The notes below the pieces were generated by a model that was not told where the DNA came from, did no database searches, and was given only the letters and a program-made list of their open reading frames with translations. From Acidobacteriota bacterium (GTDB lineage: Bacteria; Acidobacteriota; Vicinamibacteria; Vicinamibacterales; UBA2999), in the NCBI GenBank assembly GCA_020851565.1, contig JADZCN010000031.1, forward strand, positions 51,962-115,961: a stretch of 64,000 nucleotides of DNA. The letters are read 5' to 3'. Positions 1-9,521 of this stretch are shown here, piece by piece; positions within the stretch are counted from its first letter, which is position 1, and each line of letters opens with the position of its first letter. Both the position numbers and the translations under genes were made by a program.

Positions 1-15
1 GCGGCTCCAGTGGGA

Positions 16-1095
16 TCAGGCGGCGAGATAGCCGTAGATGGTGAACACCACCATGTAGGCCAGCGCGAGGATGCCGCCGATGGTGACGAGCTTGCTGGAG
101 CGTCCCTCGGCCGCGCCCCGGTCGAGGAAGGGCAGGAACAGCAGCACGAGCGCGGCCAGGCCGAAGCCGAGCACGCCCAGCACCTCGCCCTCGATACCGA
201 GGATGTGCGCGGGGAGCAGCTTCAGCACCTGGAACATCGCGAGGAAGTACCACTCGGGCCTGATCCCCGCCGGCACCGGCGCGAACGCGTCGGCCTTGGT
301 CCCCAGCTCCCACGGCAGGAAGAGCGCCAGCGCGGCCAGCACCGCCAGCGCCACGTACCACCACATCACGTCGTGCAGCACGTAGTGGGGGAAGAACGGG
401 ATCTGCGGCGTCTTCGCGCCGGCCTTCTCGCGCGCCTCGACGCTGGGCGGCACGCTCATGCCCTGCCGCTGGATGAACAGCAGGTGCATGCCGAGCACCA
501 CGGTGGTCATCGCCGGCAGGATGGCCACGTGCAGCCCGTAGAACCGCGTGAGCGTGGCGCCCGTCACCTCGTCCCCCCCGCGGAGGAAGCGCACCAGGAA
601 GTCGCCCACGAACGGAACCGCACCGGCGATGCCCGTGCCCACCTTCGTGGCGAAGAAGGCGAGCTCGTTCCACGGCAGCAGGTAGCCGCTGAAGCCGAAC
701 CCCATCATGATGAACAGCAGCAGCACGCCGGTCACCCACGTCAGCTCGCGCGGCCTCCTGTACGAGCGCAGGAACAGCGTGCTGAACAGGTGCACGAACG
801 CCATGAAGATCAGCAGGTTCGCCGACCAGCTGTGCAGGTTCCGGATGAGCCATCCGAACTCCACCTGCGAGACGATGAACTTCACGCTCTCGTAGGCCTC
901 GCCGGCGCTGGGGCGGTAGTAGAGCAGCAGCAGGATCCCGGTGGCCACCTGCACGCCCACCAGGAACAGCGTGATGCCACCCATGTAGTACCACACGCTG
1001 TGCCGATGAACCGGCACGCTCTTCTCTTCGACGAAATGCCGGATGGCGGTCAGGTCCAGCCGTTCGTCCAGCCACGCGATGAGTTGCTGTGTCAT
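16..1095 (-). CDS. Cytochrome b (b6/subunit IV fused) of a bc-type quinol oxidoreductase
   Basis: Membrane haem subunit that moves electrons from quinol across the membrane in a cytochrome bc/b6f-type complex with the Rieske protein encoded just upstream. The protein has 359 residues with about eight membrane helices. The haem-ligand histidine pairs are H88/H102 and H189/H204; the second pair has 14 intervening residues, the spacing typical of b6-type rather than mitochondrial cytochrome b. The quinol-site PEWY motif is at about 280-283, so the b6 and subunit IV halves are on one chain. The start lies 22 bases after the Rieske stop, so the two genes are probably one operon continuing out of the window. 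Family assignment is firm. Confidence 0.95.
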   Translation of the reverse strand: MTQQLIAWLDERLDLTAIRHFVEEKSVPVHRHSVWYYMGGITLFLVGVQVATGILLLLYYRPSAGEAYESVKFIVSQVEFGWLIRNLHSWSANLLIFMAFVHLFSTLFLRSYRRPRELTWVTGVLLLFIMMGFGFSGYLLPWNELAFFATKVGTGIAGAVPFVGDFLVRFLRGGDEVTGATLTRFYGLHVAILPAMTTVVLGMHLLFIQRQGMSVPPSVEAREKAGAKTPQIPFFPHYVLHDVMWWYVALAVLAALALFLPWELGTKADAFAPVPAGIRPEWYFLAMFQVLKLLPAHILGIEGEVLGVLGFGLAALVLLFLPFLDRGAAEGRSSKLVTIGGILALAYMVVFTIYGYLAA

Positions 1096-1117
1096 TGCCC
1101 CGGCTCCTTCGCCCCGA

Positions 1118-1588
1118 TCAGGTGCGGGAAATGACGACTTCTTCCTGGCCGGGCTCGCCGCGCAGGTTCACCGCGAAGGCGTCCAGCGGGCGCGGAGGCG
1201 GCCCCGAGACATTGTTGCCCGCCAGGTCGTAGAGCCCGTTGTGGCACGCGCACCAGATCTGCGAGGTGTCGCCCTTGTACTGCACCGTGCAGTCAAGGTG
1301 CGTGCAGATGGCCGAGTACGCGCGGAACTGGCCGTCGGGCATGCGGATCAGGATGGCAGGCTTCGAGCCGAACTTCACGATCGCACCCGAGTTGGGCCTG
1401 AACTCCGCCGCCTTGCCGGCAATCACGCTGTTGGTCGCGGCCTCGACGGTCGCCGGCGGATTGAGATAACGCCAGAGCGGATAGAGAAACGACGCGGCGG
1501 TCGAAACGAAGCCGAGACCGAGGACGATGTCGAGGAAGCTTCGGCGTTGGATCGTGCCGGGCCCCGAAGGCCTGTCCGAGGCGGACAT
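1118..1588 (-). CDS. Rieske iron-sulfur protein of the bc complex
   Basis: Carries the 2Fe-2S cluster that takes an electron from quinol. About 156 residues from the chosen ATG (MSASD...); the track ORF starts 11 codons earlier. A twin-arginine-like stretch (QRRSFLD, about 15-21) precedes one hydrophobic helix, as in membrane-anchored Rieske proteins exported folded by Tat. Cluster ligands are visible as CTHLDC (C95, H97) and CACHNG (C113 or C115, H116), with the extra cysteines that normally form the stabilising disulfide. It is first of the two bc-complex genes on this strand. Confidence 0.93.
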   Translation of the reverse strand: MSASDRPSGPGTIQRRSFLDIVLGLGFVSTAASFLYPLWRYLNPPATVEAATNSVIAGKAAEFRPNSGAIVKFGSKPAILIRMPDGQFRAYSAICTHLDCTVQYKGDTSQIWCACHNGLYDLAGNNVSGPPPRPLDAFAVNLRGEPGQEEVVISRT

Positions 1589-1758
1589 ACCGGTATCCCC
1601 ACAGCGGCAGGTGCAGTGCAACGGGTTGGGGACCGAGTGGCGGGCCGCGAGCCGCCACGCGGAGTATACGCGCCATCGGCCGCGCCGGAAATGGATTGTG
1701 GAGGTAGAATCCGCGCCAGCGGCCGCACCGGTCCCCCGGCCGCGCGGAGGGTAGACGC

Positions 1759-3459
1759 GTGCAGCAGCCCCCGTCTTCGCTGGTGGACCAGGTCCAGGCG
1801 CTCACCGAGCGGCTCGCGGTCGTCGAGGCCCGGCTGTCGGCGCTCGAGGCCCGCCGGCCGGCTCCGGCCGGCGAGCCGGCCGAATACGACATCCTCCCGA
1901 CCGTCGCCGTTCCCCGCGTCGACGCGCTCCGCCTCACGACGGCCCTTGGCCGATCGTTCATCGTGCTCGGCGGCGCATTCCTGCTGCGGGCGCTGACCGA
2001 CGGCGGCGCGTGGCCGCCCGCGGCCGGCGTGACACTGGGCCTGGTCTACGCGCTCTCGTGGATGATGCTGTCGGATCGTGCGGCAGGCACCGGCGACCGC
2101 GTGCGCGCCATCTTCGACGGCGGCACCGCCCTCGTCATCGGCTTCCCGCTCATCGCGGAGGCGACCTTCCGCTTCGGCCTGTTCACGGCGGAGGCGGCGG
2201 CCGTGGTGCTCACCGCGTTCACGGCGGTTGCCCTGGTCGTGGCCCATCGTGCCGGCCTGCAGACCCTGGCGTGGATGGGCACCGTCGGCGGGATGATGAC
2301 GGGCCTCACGTTGATGGTGCGGCTCGGCGTCGTCGCGCCGTACTCGATCTACTTCACCGCGCTCGGGGTCGGAACACTCTGGCTGGGCTACCTCCGGGAA
2401 TGGAAACTGCTGCGGTGGCCCACCGGCCTGCTGGCCGCAGGCGGCGTGCTGGGCGTCACCTCCCGCGCGCTCTCGGTGCCGCCCGTCGATTCGGCGCTGA
2501 GCGCCTGGGCCGCGCAGGGCCTGCTCGTCGTCGGCTACTTCGCCTCCGTTGCCATCCGCACGCTGGTGCGCGGCCGCCAGGTGATCGTCTTCGAGGTCGC
2601 CCAGACGGTGCTGGTGCTGCTGGTCGGCGTGGGCGGCGCCGTGATGGTCAGCCGCTCGATGCAGGCCGGCGGCGGGACGCTCGGTCTCGTCCTGGCGTTG
2701 CTCGGCGCCGTCGCATACCTGGTGTCGTTCCGCTTCATGCCGCGCGATGCGCGCGGCGCGCTGAACTTCTACTTCTACAGCTCGCTCGCCATCGTCTTCG
2801 CGCTGACCGGTGTCGAGACCGCGCTCGGAGGGGCGGCCCGCGCGCTGGCCCTCACCGGCTTTGCCGCGATGCTGGCGGTGGCGTGGTCGCGGACGGGCCG
2901 CGTCACCCTGGGCGGCCATGCGGCCGTGGCGCTTGCCGCTGCTTCGGCATCCGGGGGGCTGATGGCGCTCTTCGAGTCGGCGTTCGCCGGCGAGTTCCCG
3001 GTTGCCGCACTGCTCTGGACCGCGGGCCTCACGCTGGCGGTTGCCGTGCTCGTGAGCGGCAGCCATGCGTCGGAAGCGCACCCCGGCCGCCTCGTCGCCG
3101 CCGACGTCCCTGCCCTGGCCATCGGCCTGATGGCGGTCATTGGGACCGCGGCCTTCCTCACCCTCGCTGTGGCTCGTGCGCTGGAAGCGGTGTCGTCCGC
3201 CGCGATGGATCCCGGCACGCTGGCCACGGTGCGCACGGCCGTGCTCTCGATGATGGCCGTGGGCGCCGCCCTGCTCGATCGGCCCGGTCGCTTCTCGGCC
3301 ATCGGCCGGCTGGCCTACCCGCTGCTGGCGCTGACGGGCCTGAAGCTCGCGCTCGTGGACCTGCGCGCCTCGTCGCCGGCGACGCTGTTCGTGGCGCTGG
3401 CGTGCTACGGGGTGGCGCTGGTCATGGTGGCCCGCCTTCGTCGCGTGGCTGCGCACTAG
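1759..3459 (+). CDS. Polytopic membrane protein, DUF2339-like
   Basis: Begins with a short coiled coil (residues about 8-32, heptads LVDQVQALTERLAVVEARLSAL are visible in part), then a linker, then roughly 14 hydrophobic helices to the C-terminus, 566 residues in all. This coiled-coil-plus-many-helices layout resembles the DUF2339 family of predicted membrane proteins, whose function is not established. The GTG start has a GGAGGG ribosome site about 8 bases upstream. It diverges from the Rieske gene. No catalytic motif was recognised. Confidence 0.75.
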   Translation: MQQPPSSLVDQVQALTERLAVVEARLSALEARRPAPAGEPAEYDILPTVAVPRVDALRLTTALGRSFIVLGGAFLLRALTDGGAWPPAAGVTLGLVYALSWMMLSDRAAGTGDRVRAIFDGGTALVIGFPLIAEATFRFGLFTAEAAAVVLTAFTAVALVVAHRAGLQTLAWMGTVGGMMTGLTLMVRLGVVAPYSIYFTALGVGTLWLGYLREWKLLRWPTGLLAAGGVLGVTSRALSVPPVDSALSAWAAQGLLVVGYFASVAIRTLVRGRQVIVFEVAQTVLVLLVGVGGAVMVSRSMQAGGGTLGLVLALLGAVAYLVSFRFMPRDARGALNFYFYSSLAIVFALTGVETALGGAARALALTGFAAMLAVAWSRTGRVTLGGHAAVALAAASASGGLMALFESAFAGEFPVAALLWTAGLTLAVAVLVSGSHASEAHPGRLVAADVPALAIGLMAVIGTAAFLTLAVARALEAVSSAAMDPGTLATVRTAVLSMMAVGAALLDRPGRFSAIGRLAYPLLALTGLKLALVDLRASSPATLFVALACYGVALVMVARLRRVAAH

Positions 3460-3634
3460 CGACCACGGCGCGGCGATGCCGGCTGGCCGTCATCGACGGG
3501 TGTCCCCGGCCGTGCCAGTGGTGCCAGGAGCGGCGCAGTCCCCCAGATCTCACCTCGCCACCTTGGCGTCAACCTTGCAGCCGCGTCACACCGGGCGCTA
3601 TCAGGCCTCGGGTCCCCGCCAGAAGGAGTCCGCC

Positions 3635-4552
3635 ATGAAGGACCCGGCATCGTCATTACCTTTCCAGGCCCGTAGGACCGGACGGTCGAGGCTGTTGCTC
3701 GCCACCACCGTCGCCCTGACACTGATGGTCGGCGCGTGCGGGGACGATGGACCCTCGTCGCCGACCGGGCCGACACCGACACCAACACCCGCCACGACAC
3801 GCATCATCGCGCTCAGTGGCAACCTGGCCTTTGGCGACGTCCCCGTGGGCAGCAGCCGTGATGCCACCCTCACCATCAGGAACACCGGAAATGCCGTGCT
3901 CACGATCACGAGCCTGACGGCGCCGGGCGACCTGGCGGACCTGCTGACGGCGGACTGGACCAGCGGCCAGGTGGCGGCTGGGGCCTCGCAGGCGGTGACC
4001 ATCCGGTTCACCCCCACGCAGCCGGGCTCCTACAGCGGCACCCTGGCCGTCAACGGCGACCAGACGAGCGGGACGAACACGATCGCGGTTTCCGCGACCG
4101 CGACAGGAGGTGCGTTCTCGGGCGACTGGCTTGGCGGGCACATCATCACGGCGTGTGACGGCACGGGATCGGCGCAGGACCTGATCTGCAGCGCCGCCCG
4201 CGGCGAGTTCCCCGTGGGCTCGAACATGCTCTTCGCGGCGACACTGCAGCAGACGGGCAGCAGCGTCTCCGGGACCGTGAACCTGGCCGGGCTCGAGGGC
4301 ACGATGAGCGGGACCGTCGTCGGCGGCGTCCTCTCGTTGCAGGGCACCGCCACGGGAGAGGGTTTCACCGCCGTCGTGACAAGGTGGAGCACCACCGTGT
4401 CGGGCAACACGATGAGCGGCGCGATCGACTACGACCTGCGCTTCGTCAATGTCCCGGGCGTGGCCAGCATCCGCTCGACCCTTTCCGACGTGACTCGCCT
4501 GACGACGACAACCCGCACGAGCACGATGAAGCCCATCCGCCTGAGAACCTGA
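3635..4552 (+). CDS. Exported lipoprotein with an ASH/choice-of-anchor D-type beta domain
   Basis: 305 residues from the ATG at MKDPASS, chosen because AGAAGGAG lies 6-13 bases upstream and a lipoprotein signal follows (hydrophobic run ending VGAC, lipid-modified Cys near residue 35). A Thr/Pro spacer leads to an immunoglobulin-like domain of the ASPM-SPD-2-Hydin type (GNLAFGDVPVGSS, then VTIRFTPTQPGSYSGTL) and a C-terminal beta-rich part without known family. The last codons (L-R-T-stop) are already built from the downstream GAACC repeat, so the repeat has overwritten the original C-terminus or forms it. Confidence 0.7.
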   Translation: MKDPASSLPFQARRTGRSRLLLATTVALTLMVGACGDDGPSSPTGPTPTPTPATTRIIALSGNLAFGDVPVGSSRDATLTIRNTGNAVLTITSLTAPGDLADLLTADWTSGQVAAGASQAVTIRFTPTQPGSYSGTLAVNGDQTSGTNTIAVSATATGGAFSGDWLGGHIITACDGTGSAQDLICSAARGEFPVGSNMLFAATLQQTGSSVSGTVNLAGLEGTMSGTVVGGVLSLQGTATGEGFTAVVTRWSTTVSGNTMSGAIDYDLRFVNVPGVASIRSTLSDVTRLTTTTRTSTMKPIRLRT

Positions 4553-4621
4553 GAACCCGAGAACCCCCGAACCCCCGAACCCCAGAACCCCAGAACCCCA
4601 GAACCCCAGAACCCCAGAACC
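4541..4621. repeat. Tandem 8-base repeat (CTGAGAACC / CCAGAACC type)
   Basis: About ten imperfect copies of an 8-base unit drifting from TGAGAACC through CGAGAACC to CCAGAACC. It supplies the stop codon of the upstream lipoprotein gene and ends 4 bases before the stop codon of the convergent DUF4097 gene, so it fills the whole space between two convergent genes. A second array of the same unit lies at 21624-21688. Confidence 0.9.
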
Positions 4622-4625
4622 GTTT

Positions 4626-5342
4626 CTACCGCTTGATCGTGGCGGACCCGCTGAACGTCTTGAAGCGGAAGCTCGCGCTGCCGCCGCCGTTCAGCTCTCC
4701 GCGGAAGTTCCGTCGGCCGCTCGTCTTCAGCGTGACCGGCAGGTCGCTGTCGAAGCGGCCGCTGAAGCTGTCGAAGTCGATGGATCCGCGCGCACTGTCG
4801 GGCAGGCGCAGTCGCGCATCGCCGCTGAAGCTCTCGATGTCCAGCCCATCGCCGTCGTTCCACGTGCCGGCATTGAGCTCGATGTCGCCGCTGAAGGTCT
4901 TCAGCCGGTGCGCCCCCTGCACGTTCTCCACCTCGATGGGCGCGCTGAACGAGTTGACGTCGAGGCGCATGCTGGACGGCACCTGGATGTCGAAGTCGGT
5001 CTCGACGACGTTGTCGTTGTCGCGTTCGACGACCTGGTGGTTGGCGTTCACCTCGACCGAGTTGCCGTTCTGCCGCACCTCGATCTGGATGTCGCGCAGC
5101 CGGTCGGCACGGGCCCGGCGGACGGCGTGAATCACCACCTGGTTGCCGCCGGTGCCGCGGATGGTCACGCGGCCGGAAAACGTGCGCAGGCGGAACGTGC
5201 CTCCGGGCTGCACGCTGAGCGTTCGGTCGAAGGTTTCCTCCTGCCGGGACTGGGCGGAGGCAGGGACGGACGCGGCAACGAACACGGCCAGGCACGCGGC
5301 GGCCAGGCCGGCGGGACGCGTGAAACGGGCGGAACGGGTCAT
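4626..5342 (-). CDS. Secreted DUF4097-type beta-strand protein
   Basis: 238 residues from ATG (MTRSARF...), with GAGGTAA just upstream on this strand. A signal peptide (about 1-30, ending ASA-QS) is followed by many short repeating strands in which the phrase FSG or SFSG recurs (RTFSGRVTI, KTFSGDIEL, ESFSGDARL, DSFSGRFDS, KTFSGSATI). This pattern is the DUF4097 'putative adhesin' beta-helix fold found in envelope-stress and exported proteins; its biochemical role is not settled. It diverges from the NDH-2 gene. Confidence 0.75.
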   Translation of the reverse strand: MTRSARFTRPAGLAAACLAVFVAASVPASAQSRQEETFDRTLSVQPGGTFRLRTFSGRVTIRGTGGNQVVIHAVRRARADRLRDIQIEVRQNGNSVEVNANHQVVERDNDNVVETDFDIQVPSSMRLDVNSFSAPIEVENVQGAHRLKTFSGDIELNAGTWNDGDGLDIESFSGDARLRLPDSARGSIDFDSFSGRFDSDLPVTLKTSGRRNFRGELNGGGSASFRFKTFSGSATIKR

Positions 5343-5473
5343 GATTACCTCTTCGGGCGGCAAGTCCGGCGCGCCCGTCAAGAGCAGTAGACGGGAGGCG
5401 CTCGCGAAACGTTGACGCCCCCGGACCACCGATCGGTTTCCGGGCGGAAGCAGACCTGTGGCAAAGTGCTCCC

Positions 5474-7117
5474 GTGCCGGGTGCCTCGCCACGGCCGCTG
5501 CCCGAGCCGCGGGCCCCTCACATCGTGGCACTCGGCGCCGGCTACGCCTCGCTCTTCGCCTATCGGGCGCTTGCGCCCCTGCTCCGTGCCGGCCGCGTGC
5601 GGATGACGGTCATCGACCGCAACAACTACCACTGCTTCCACGGGCTGGTCCCCGAGGTGCTCGGGGGCACCCTGCAGGCCAACACGATCCTGAGCCCCGT
5701 GCGCCGCCTGTTCCGCCATGCACGGTTCTGCTACGGCGAGATCACGGGCATCGACGTCGCCGCCCGGCAGGTCACCTTCGGCCGCGGTCTCGATGGCAAG
5801 GAGTTCGTCGTCCCGTACGATCACCTGGTGGTGGGCCTCGGGACCGTCGACGAGCTCCGCCGCATTCCAGGCATCGCCGAGCACGCGCTGCAGCTCAAGT
5901 CGTTCCCCGAGATCCTCGAGCTCCGGCATCGCCTGATCACGATGCTGGAGCTCGCCGACATCGAGACCGATCCCGAGGAGGTGGAGCGGCTCCTCACCTT
6001 CGTGGTGGCCGGCGGCAATTATGCCGGTATCGAAGTGGCGGGCGAGCTCTCCGACCATCTCCCGCGCCTCGCGCGGCAGCGCTTCCCGAACGTTCCCGTC
6101 GAGCAGATCCGCATCGTCGTCGTCCAGTCCGGCCCGCGCATCCTGCCGGAGCTCGCCGAGCACTACCCGGGCCTCCAGGCGAGCGCGGAACGGACGCTCG
6201 CCGGCAACCCGCACGTCCGGATCCTCACGGGCGTGCGCCTTGCCTCGGCCACCACGGAAGCCGCCGTCCTCAGCACCGGCGAGCGCGTGCCGACGCGGAC
6301 CATCATCAGCTGCATCGGGACGGCGCCTTCTCCGCTTCTGGACCAGATTCCCGCCGTGCGGGACGGCCTGGGCCGGCTGGTCGCCGACGCGTGCCTTCGC
6401 GTCCAGGGCGTCAGCGACGTCTGGTCGGCGGGGGATTGCGCGGCGGTGCCGCACCCTGACGGCGGGACCGTTCCGCCCCTGGCGATCTGGGCCATGACCG
6501 CTGGCCGGCAACTCGGCCGCAACATCGCGGCCACCCTTGCCGGCCGGGAGCCCCGACCGTATCGCTTCACCGGCCTCGGCGACGCCTGCGTCCTCGGGCA
6601 CCGGCAGGCCGTCGGGCACTTGAAGGGCATCCAGCTGACCGGCCTGGTGGGATACATCGGCTGGCGCTACTTCATGGTGCGGTACCTGCCCGCATGGGAG
6701 AAGAAGGTCCGCCTCGTCGTGGACTGGCTGCTCGCGCCCTTCTTCGGGCGCGATCTCATCGACACGCGCGTGCACCGTCCGATCGATGTCGTGTCCGTCC
6801 TCTACGAGCCGGGCCAGGACATCGTCCGGGAGGGCGATATCGGGCACGAGCTGTACATCATCCGCTCCGGCGAGGTCGAGGTCTGGAAGCGCCGGGGCGA
6901 GAGCCCGGGCAGCGACCTGGTGGCCACGCTCGGCCCAGGCGAGCGGTTCGGAGAAGTGGCCGTTTTCCGAGGGGTGCGCCGCACGGCCACGGTCCGGGCG
7001 CGCACGCGCGTCGAACTGCTCCGCGTGCGGCGGGACGCGGCGGTGGCACTCACCGAATCGAGCGCGGACATTGCGCGCACGCTGGCGGCCGCAGGGCCCG
7101 GCACCCACGGGAGATAA
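5474..7117 (+). CDS. Type II NADH:quinone oxidoreductase fused to a cyclic-nucleotide-binding-type domain
   Basis: FAD flavoprotein expected to oxidise NAD(P)H and reduce quinone at the inner membrane face without pumping protons. Residues 1-430 show the NDH-2 signature: GAGYAS FAD loop near the start, second Rossmann loop VVAGGNYAGIEVAGE, and SAGDCAAVP near 320. Residues about 435-545 form an added domain of the CRP/cNMP type with a phosphate-cassette-like FGEVAVFRGVRRTATV. That domain is unusual on NDH-2. The stop is 4 bases before the next ATG, and this is the first gene of the nine-gene cluster. Start is GTG. The ligand of the sensor domain is unknown. Confidence 0.88.
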   Translation: MPGASPRPLPEPRAPHIVALGAGYASLFAYRALAPLLRAGRVRMTVIDRNNYHCFHGLVPEVLGGTLQANTILSPVRRLFRHARFCYGEITGIDVAARQVTFGRGLDGKEFVVPYDHLVVGLGTVDELRRIPGIAEHALQLKSFPEILELRHRLITMLELADIETDPEEVERLLTFVVAGGNYAGIEVAGELSDHLPRLARQRFPNVPVEQIRIVVVQSGPRILPELAEHYPGLQASAERTLAGNPHVRILTGVRLASATTEAAVLSTGERVPTRTIISCIGTAPSPLLDQIPAVRDGLGRLVADACLRVQGVSDVWSAGDCAAVPHPDGGTVPPLAIWAMTAGRQLGRNIAATLAGREPRPYRFTGLGDACVLGHRQAVGHLKGIQLTGLVGYIGWRYFMVRYLPAWEKKVRLVVDWLLAPFFGRDLIDTRVHRPIDVVSVLYEPGQDIVREGDIGHELYIIRSGEVEVWKRRGESPGSDLVATLGPGERFGEVAVFRGVRRTATVRARTRVELLRVRRDAAVALTESSADIARTLAAAGPGTHGR

Positions 7118-7121
7118 CCGC

Positions 7122-9461
7122 ATGACCATGCGTGAGATCACGAGCACGATCCTGGCAGGCCTGCTTCTCGTGTGCGTCGGCTGCAACGAGCCGCCCCCGG
7201 TGGACGAGGCCATGGCGGCGGGGAAGACGGCCGACGACTTCCCGACGGCCACGACGGACCTGTTCGCAGGAATGGACAACGGCATCGCGTTGACACCCGA
7301 CGAGATCGAAGGCCGCAACACCTGGATGATGTGGACCGGCGGCAACGAGCGCTTCTGGGATGTCATGGCGCAGCGCGGCTATGGCCTCGTCGACTTCCTG
7401 AAGACCATCGACTCGCGCAAGCGAGCACAGCGGTTCGCCGAGCTGGGGGTGATCAACGAGCCCGGCTTCCGCGCCGCCACCGCGCCTGACGAGTTCGGCC
7501 TGCATATCGACGTCCCGGAGGGCGAGCCCCCAGCCGGCGTGGACCCGGCCGTCTACGGCCGATCCACGGGTGTGATCGGACTCCGGCTGTTTCCGAACCC
7601 GCAGTTCGATGCCGCCGCCCGCGCGCGCTGGGATCCAGCGCGCTACTTCAACGACCCGTCCTACTATCGCGATCCCGCGCTCGTCCGCCCGTACCGGGTG
7701 GGGATGACGTGCGCGTTCTGTCACGTCGCGTTCCATCCACTGCACCCGCCCGCCGACGTGGCCAGTCCCTCCTGGGCGGAGCTGTCGGGCACGATCGGCA
7801 ACCAGTACTTCAGGACGCTGGGCGTCTTCGGCGGTGACGCCGGCCCCGACCACCTCTTCCACCAGCTGCTGCGAACGTCCCGCCCCGGGGCGCTCGACAC
7901 GTCGATCATCGCCACCGACCACAACAACAACCCGAACATCATCAACTCCATCTACCAGGTCGCCGCGCGGTTGCGCGTGGCCGTCGAGGAGCCGGTGGAG
8001 GGCGGGGCACTCCTGCTGACGGCCGACGGCGGGGAGCGCCGCCATGTGCCGCACGTGCTCGTGGACGGGGCCGACTCGGTGGGCGTCCAGGCGGCGCTCA
8101 ACCGGGTCTTCGTCAACATCGGGACTTTCAGCGAGGAGTGGCTGCGCGACCACAACGCCATCATCGGGTTCCGCACACCGCGGCCGTTCCGCATCGCACT
8201 CGCGCGCACGAACTCGGTGTACTGGCAGGTCACGGAGCGGCGCTCGCTGAAGCTCGCGCAGTACCTGGCGAAGGCCAGCGGCCCCATGTACCTGAAGGAC
8301 GCGCCGGGCGGCGAACGGTACCTCACTGCGGACACGGCGCTCGTCGACCGCGGCAAGCGGGCATTCGCCGAGCGCTGCATGGCGTGCCATTCCAGCAAGC
8401 GCCCGAACGACGGGATCGAGCGGCGGCCGGAAGATTTCGCGAGCTGGGCCCGCAGCGATGCGTTCCTCGACTGGGCGCGTGCCGAGGTGATGAAGCCCGA
8501 CTTCCTCCAGGACAACTTCCTTTCCACCGACGCCCGCTACCCGGTCACGCTGCTCCAGACCAACGCGGCGCGCGCCCTGCAGAACAACGCCGTGGCCGGC
8601 GGGATCTGGGAGGACTTCTCGTCGCTCACCTACAAGCGCACGCCGTCGGTGGGGCAGATAGAAGTCCTCGACCCGTTCTCCGGGCGCACGGTTCCCTTCG
8701 AGATGCCGGCGGGCGGCCCGGGTTTCTACCGCGTTCCGACACTGGTCGCCATCTGGGCGGGCGCGCCCTTCCTGCACAACAACGCGCTCGGCGACTTCAA
8801 TGGCGACCCGTCGGTCGAGGGCCGGATGCGCGCCTTCGACGACGCGATGACGAAGATGTTCTGGGAGGCCAGGCGCCCCGGAACGATCGCGCGGACGACG
8901 ACACGGTCGTGGCTCACGTTCCCGGCCGCGGACCTGCCGGTGCTGGTGGAAGGCATCGTGCCGCGGGCGCGCGTGTTCCTGCGTTTCCCCTGGCTGCTGC
9001 CGCTGGCGCTGGTGCTCGCGGCGGTCGCGCTCTGGCGGGGCGCCGGCCGCGCCTCGGGCTCGCTGTGGCGTCGAGGCGGGCGGCTGGCCGGCGGGCTGGC
9101 CGGCGCTGCGGCACTGGTCCTGCTGCCGCTCAACTGGTTTGCCGCAGGACGAATGGGCGATCTGCGGGTGGGCCCGTTTCCCGCGGGCATCCCGGTCGGG
9201 GTGATCTCGAACCTCGACCCGCACGCATCGCCCACGCGCCTCCTGCCGGCGATGTGGAGGATGCACCGGGTGATGTCGCGCATCGAGTCGGAAGGGCTTG
9301 CGGACGAGGATGCGGCGCGCCTGCTCGAAGCCGAGGCCGCACCGGCGCTCCGCGCGCTCAGCAAGAGCCCCGACTGGGTGGAGGATCGCGGCCACTATTT
9401 CGCGTCGGGATTGTCGGACGAGGACAAACGCGGGCTGATCGAGTTCCTCAAGACGTTTTGA
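7122..9461 (+). CDS. Dihaem c-type cytochrome lipoprotein, RoxA/peroxidase-superfamily-like
   Basis: 779 residues from ATG. A lipoprotein signal (VCVGC, Cys near 21) predicts export and anchoring outside the cytoplasm. Two haem-c sites are visible, CAFCH at 197-201 and CMACH at 419-423. Two CxxCH motifs about 220 residues apart in a large exported protein recall the rubber oxygenase RoxA group and the dihaem peroxidase/MauG superfamily. Two hydrophobic helices near residues 620-645 and 655-675 precede an Ala-rich tail, which is not typical of RoxA. It could be an oxygenase, a peroxidase or an electron acceptor for its neighbours; the sequence alone does not decide. Confidence 0.75.
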   Translation: MTMREITSTILAGLLLVCVGCNEPPPVDEAMAAGKTADDFPTATTDLFAGMDNGIALTPDEIEGRNTWMMWTGGNERFWDVMAQRGYGLVDFLKTIDSRKRAQRFAELGVINEPGFRAATAPDEFGLHIDVPEGEPPAGVDPAVYGRSTGVIGLRLFPNPQFDAAARARWDPARYFNDPSYYRDPALVRPYRVGMTCAFCHVAFHPLHPPADVASPSWAELSGTIGNQYFRTLGVFGGDAGPDHLFHQLLRTSRPGALDTSIIATDHNNNPNIINSIYQVAARLRVAVEEPVEGGALLLTADGGERRHVPHVLVDGADSVGVQAALNRVFVNIGTFSEEWLRDHNAIIGFRTPRPFRIALARTNSVYWQVTERRSLKLAQYLAKASGPMYLKDAPGGERYLTADTALVDRGKRAFAERCMACHSSKRPNDGIERRPEDFASWARSDAFLDWARAEVMKPDFLQDNFLSTDARYPVTLLQTNAARALQNNAVAGGIWEDFSSLTYKRTPSVGQIEVLDPFSGRTVPFEMPAGGPGFYRVPTLVAIWAGAPFLHNNALGDFNGDPSVEGRMRAFDDAMTKMFWEARRPGTIARTTTRSWLTFPAADLPVLVEGIVPRARVFLRFPWLLPLALVLAAVALWRGAGRASGSLWRRGGRLAGGLAGAAALVLLPLNWFAAGRMGDLRVGPFPAGIPVGVISNLDPHASPTRLLPAMWRMHRVMSRIESEGLADEDAARLLEAEAAPALRALSKSPDWVEDRGHYFASGLSDEDKRGLIEFLKTF

Positions 9462-9521
9462 ATCGCCGACGTTTCGGTTGTGTGGCATCATCCGCACGCC
9501 AACGTCGGGGAGCTCATTCAG

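Noticed and set aside
1423-3456. 677-residue minus ORF opposite the membrane protein
   Set aside because: Shadow of the DUF2339-like gene; composition is typical of antisense frames in GC-rich DNA.
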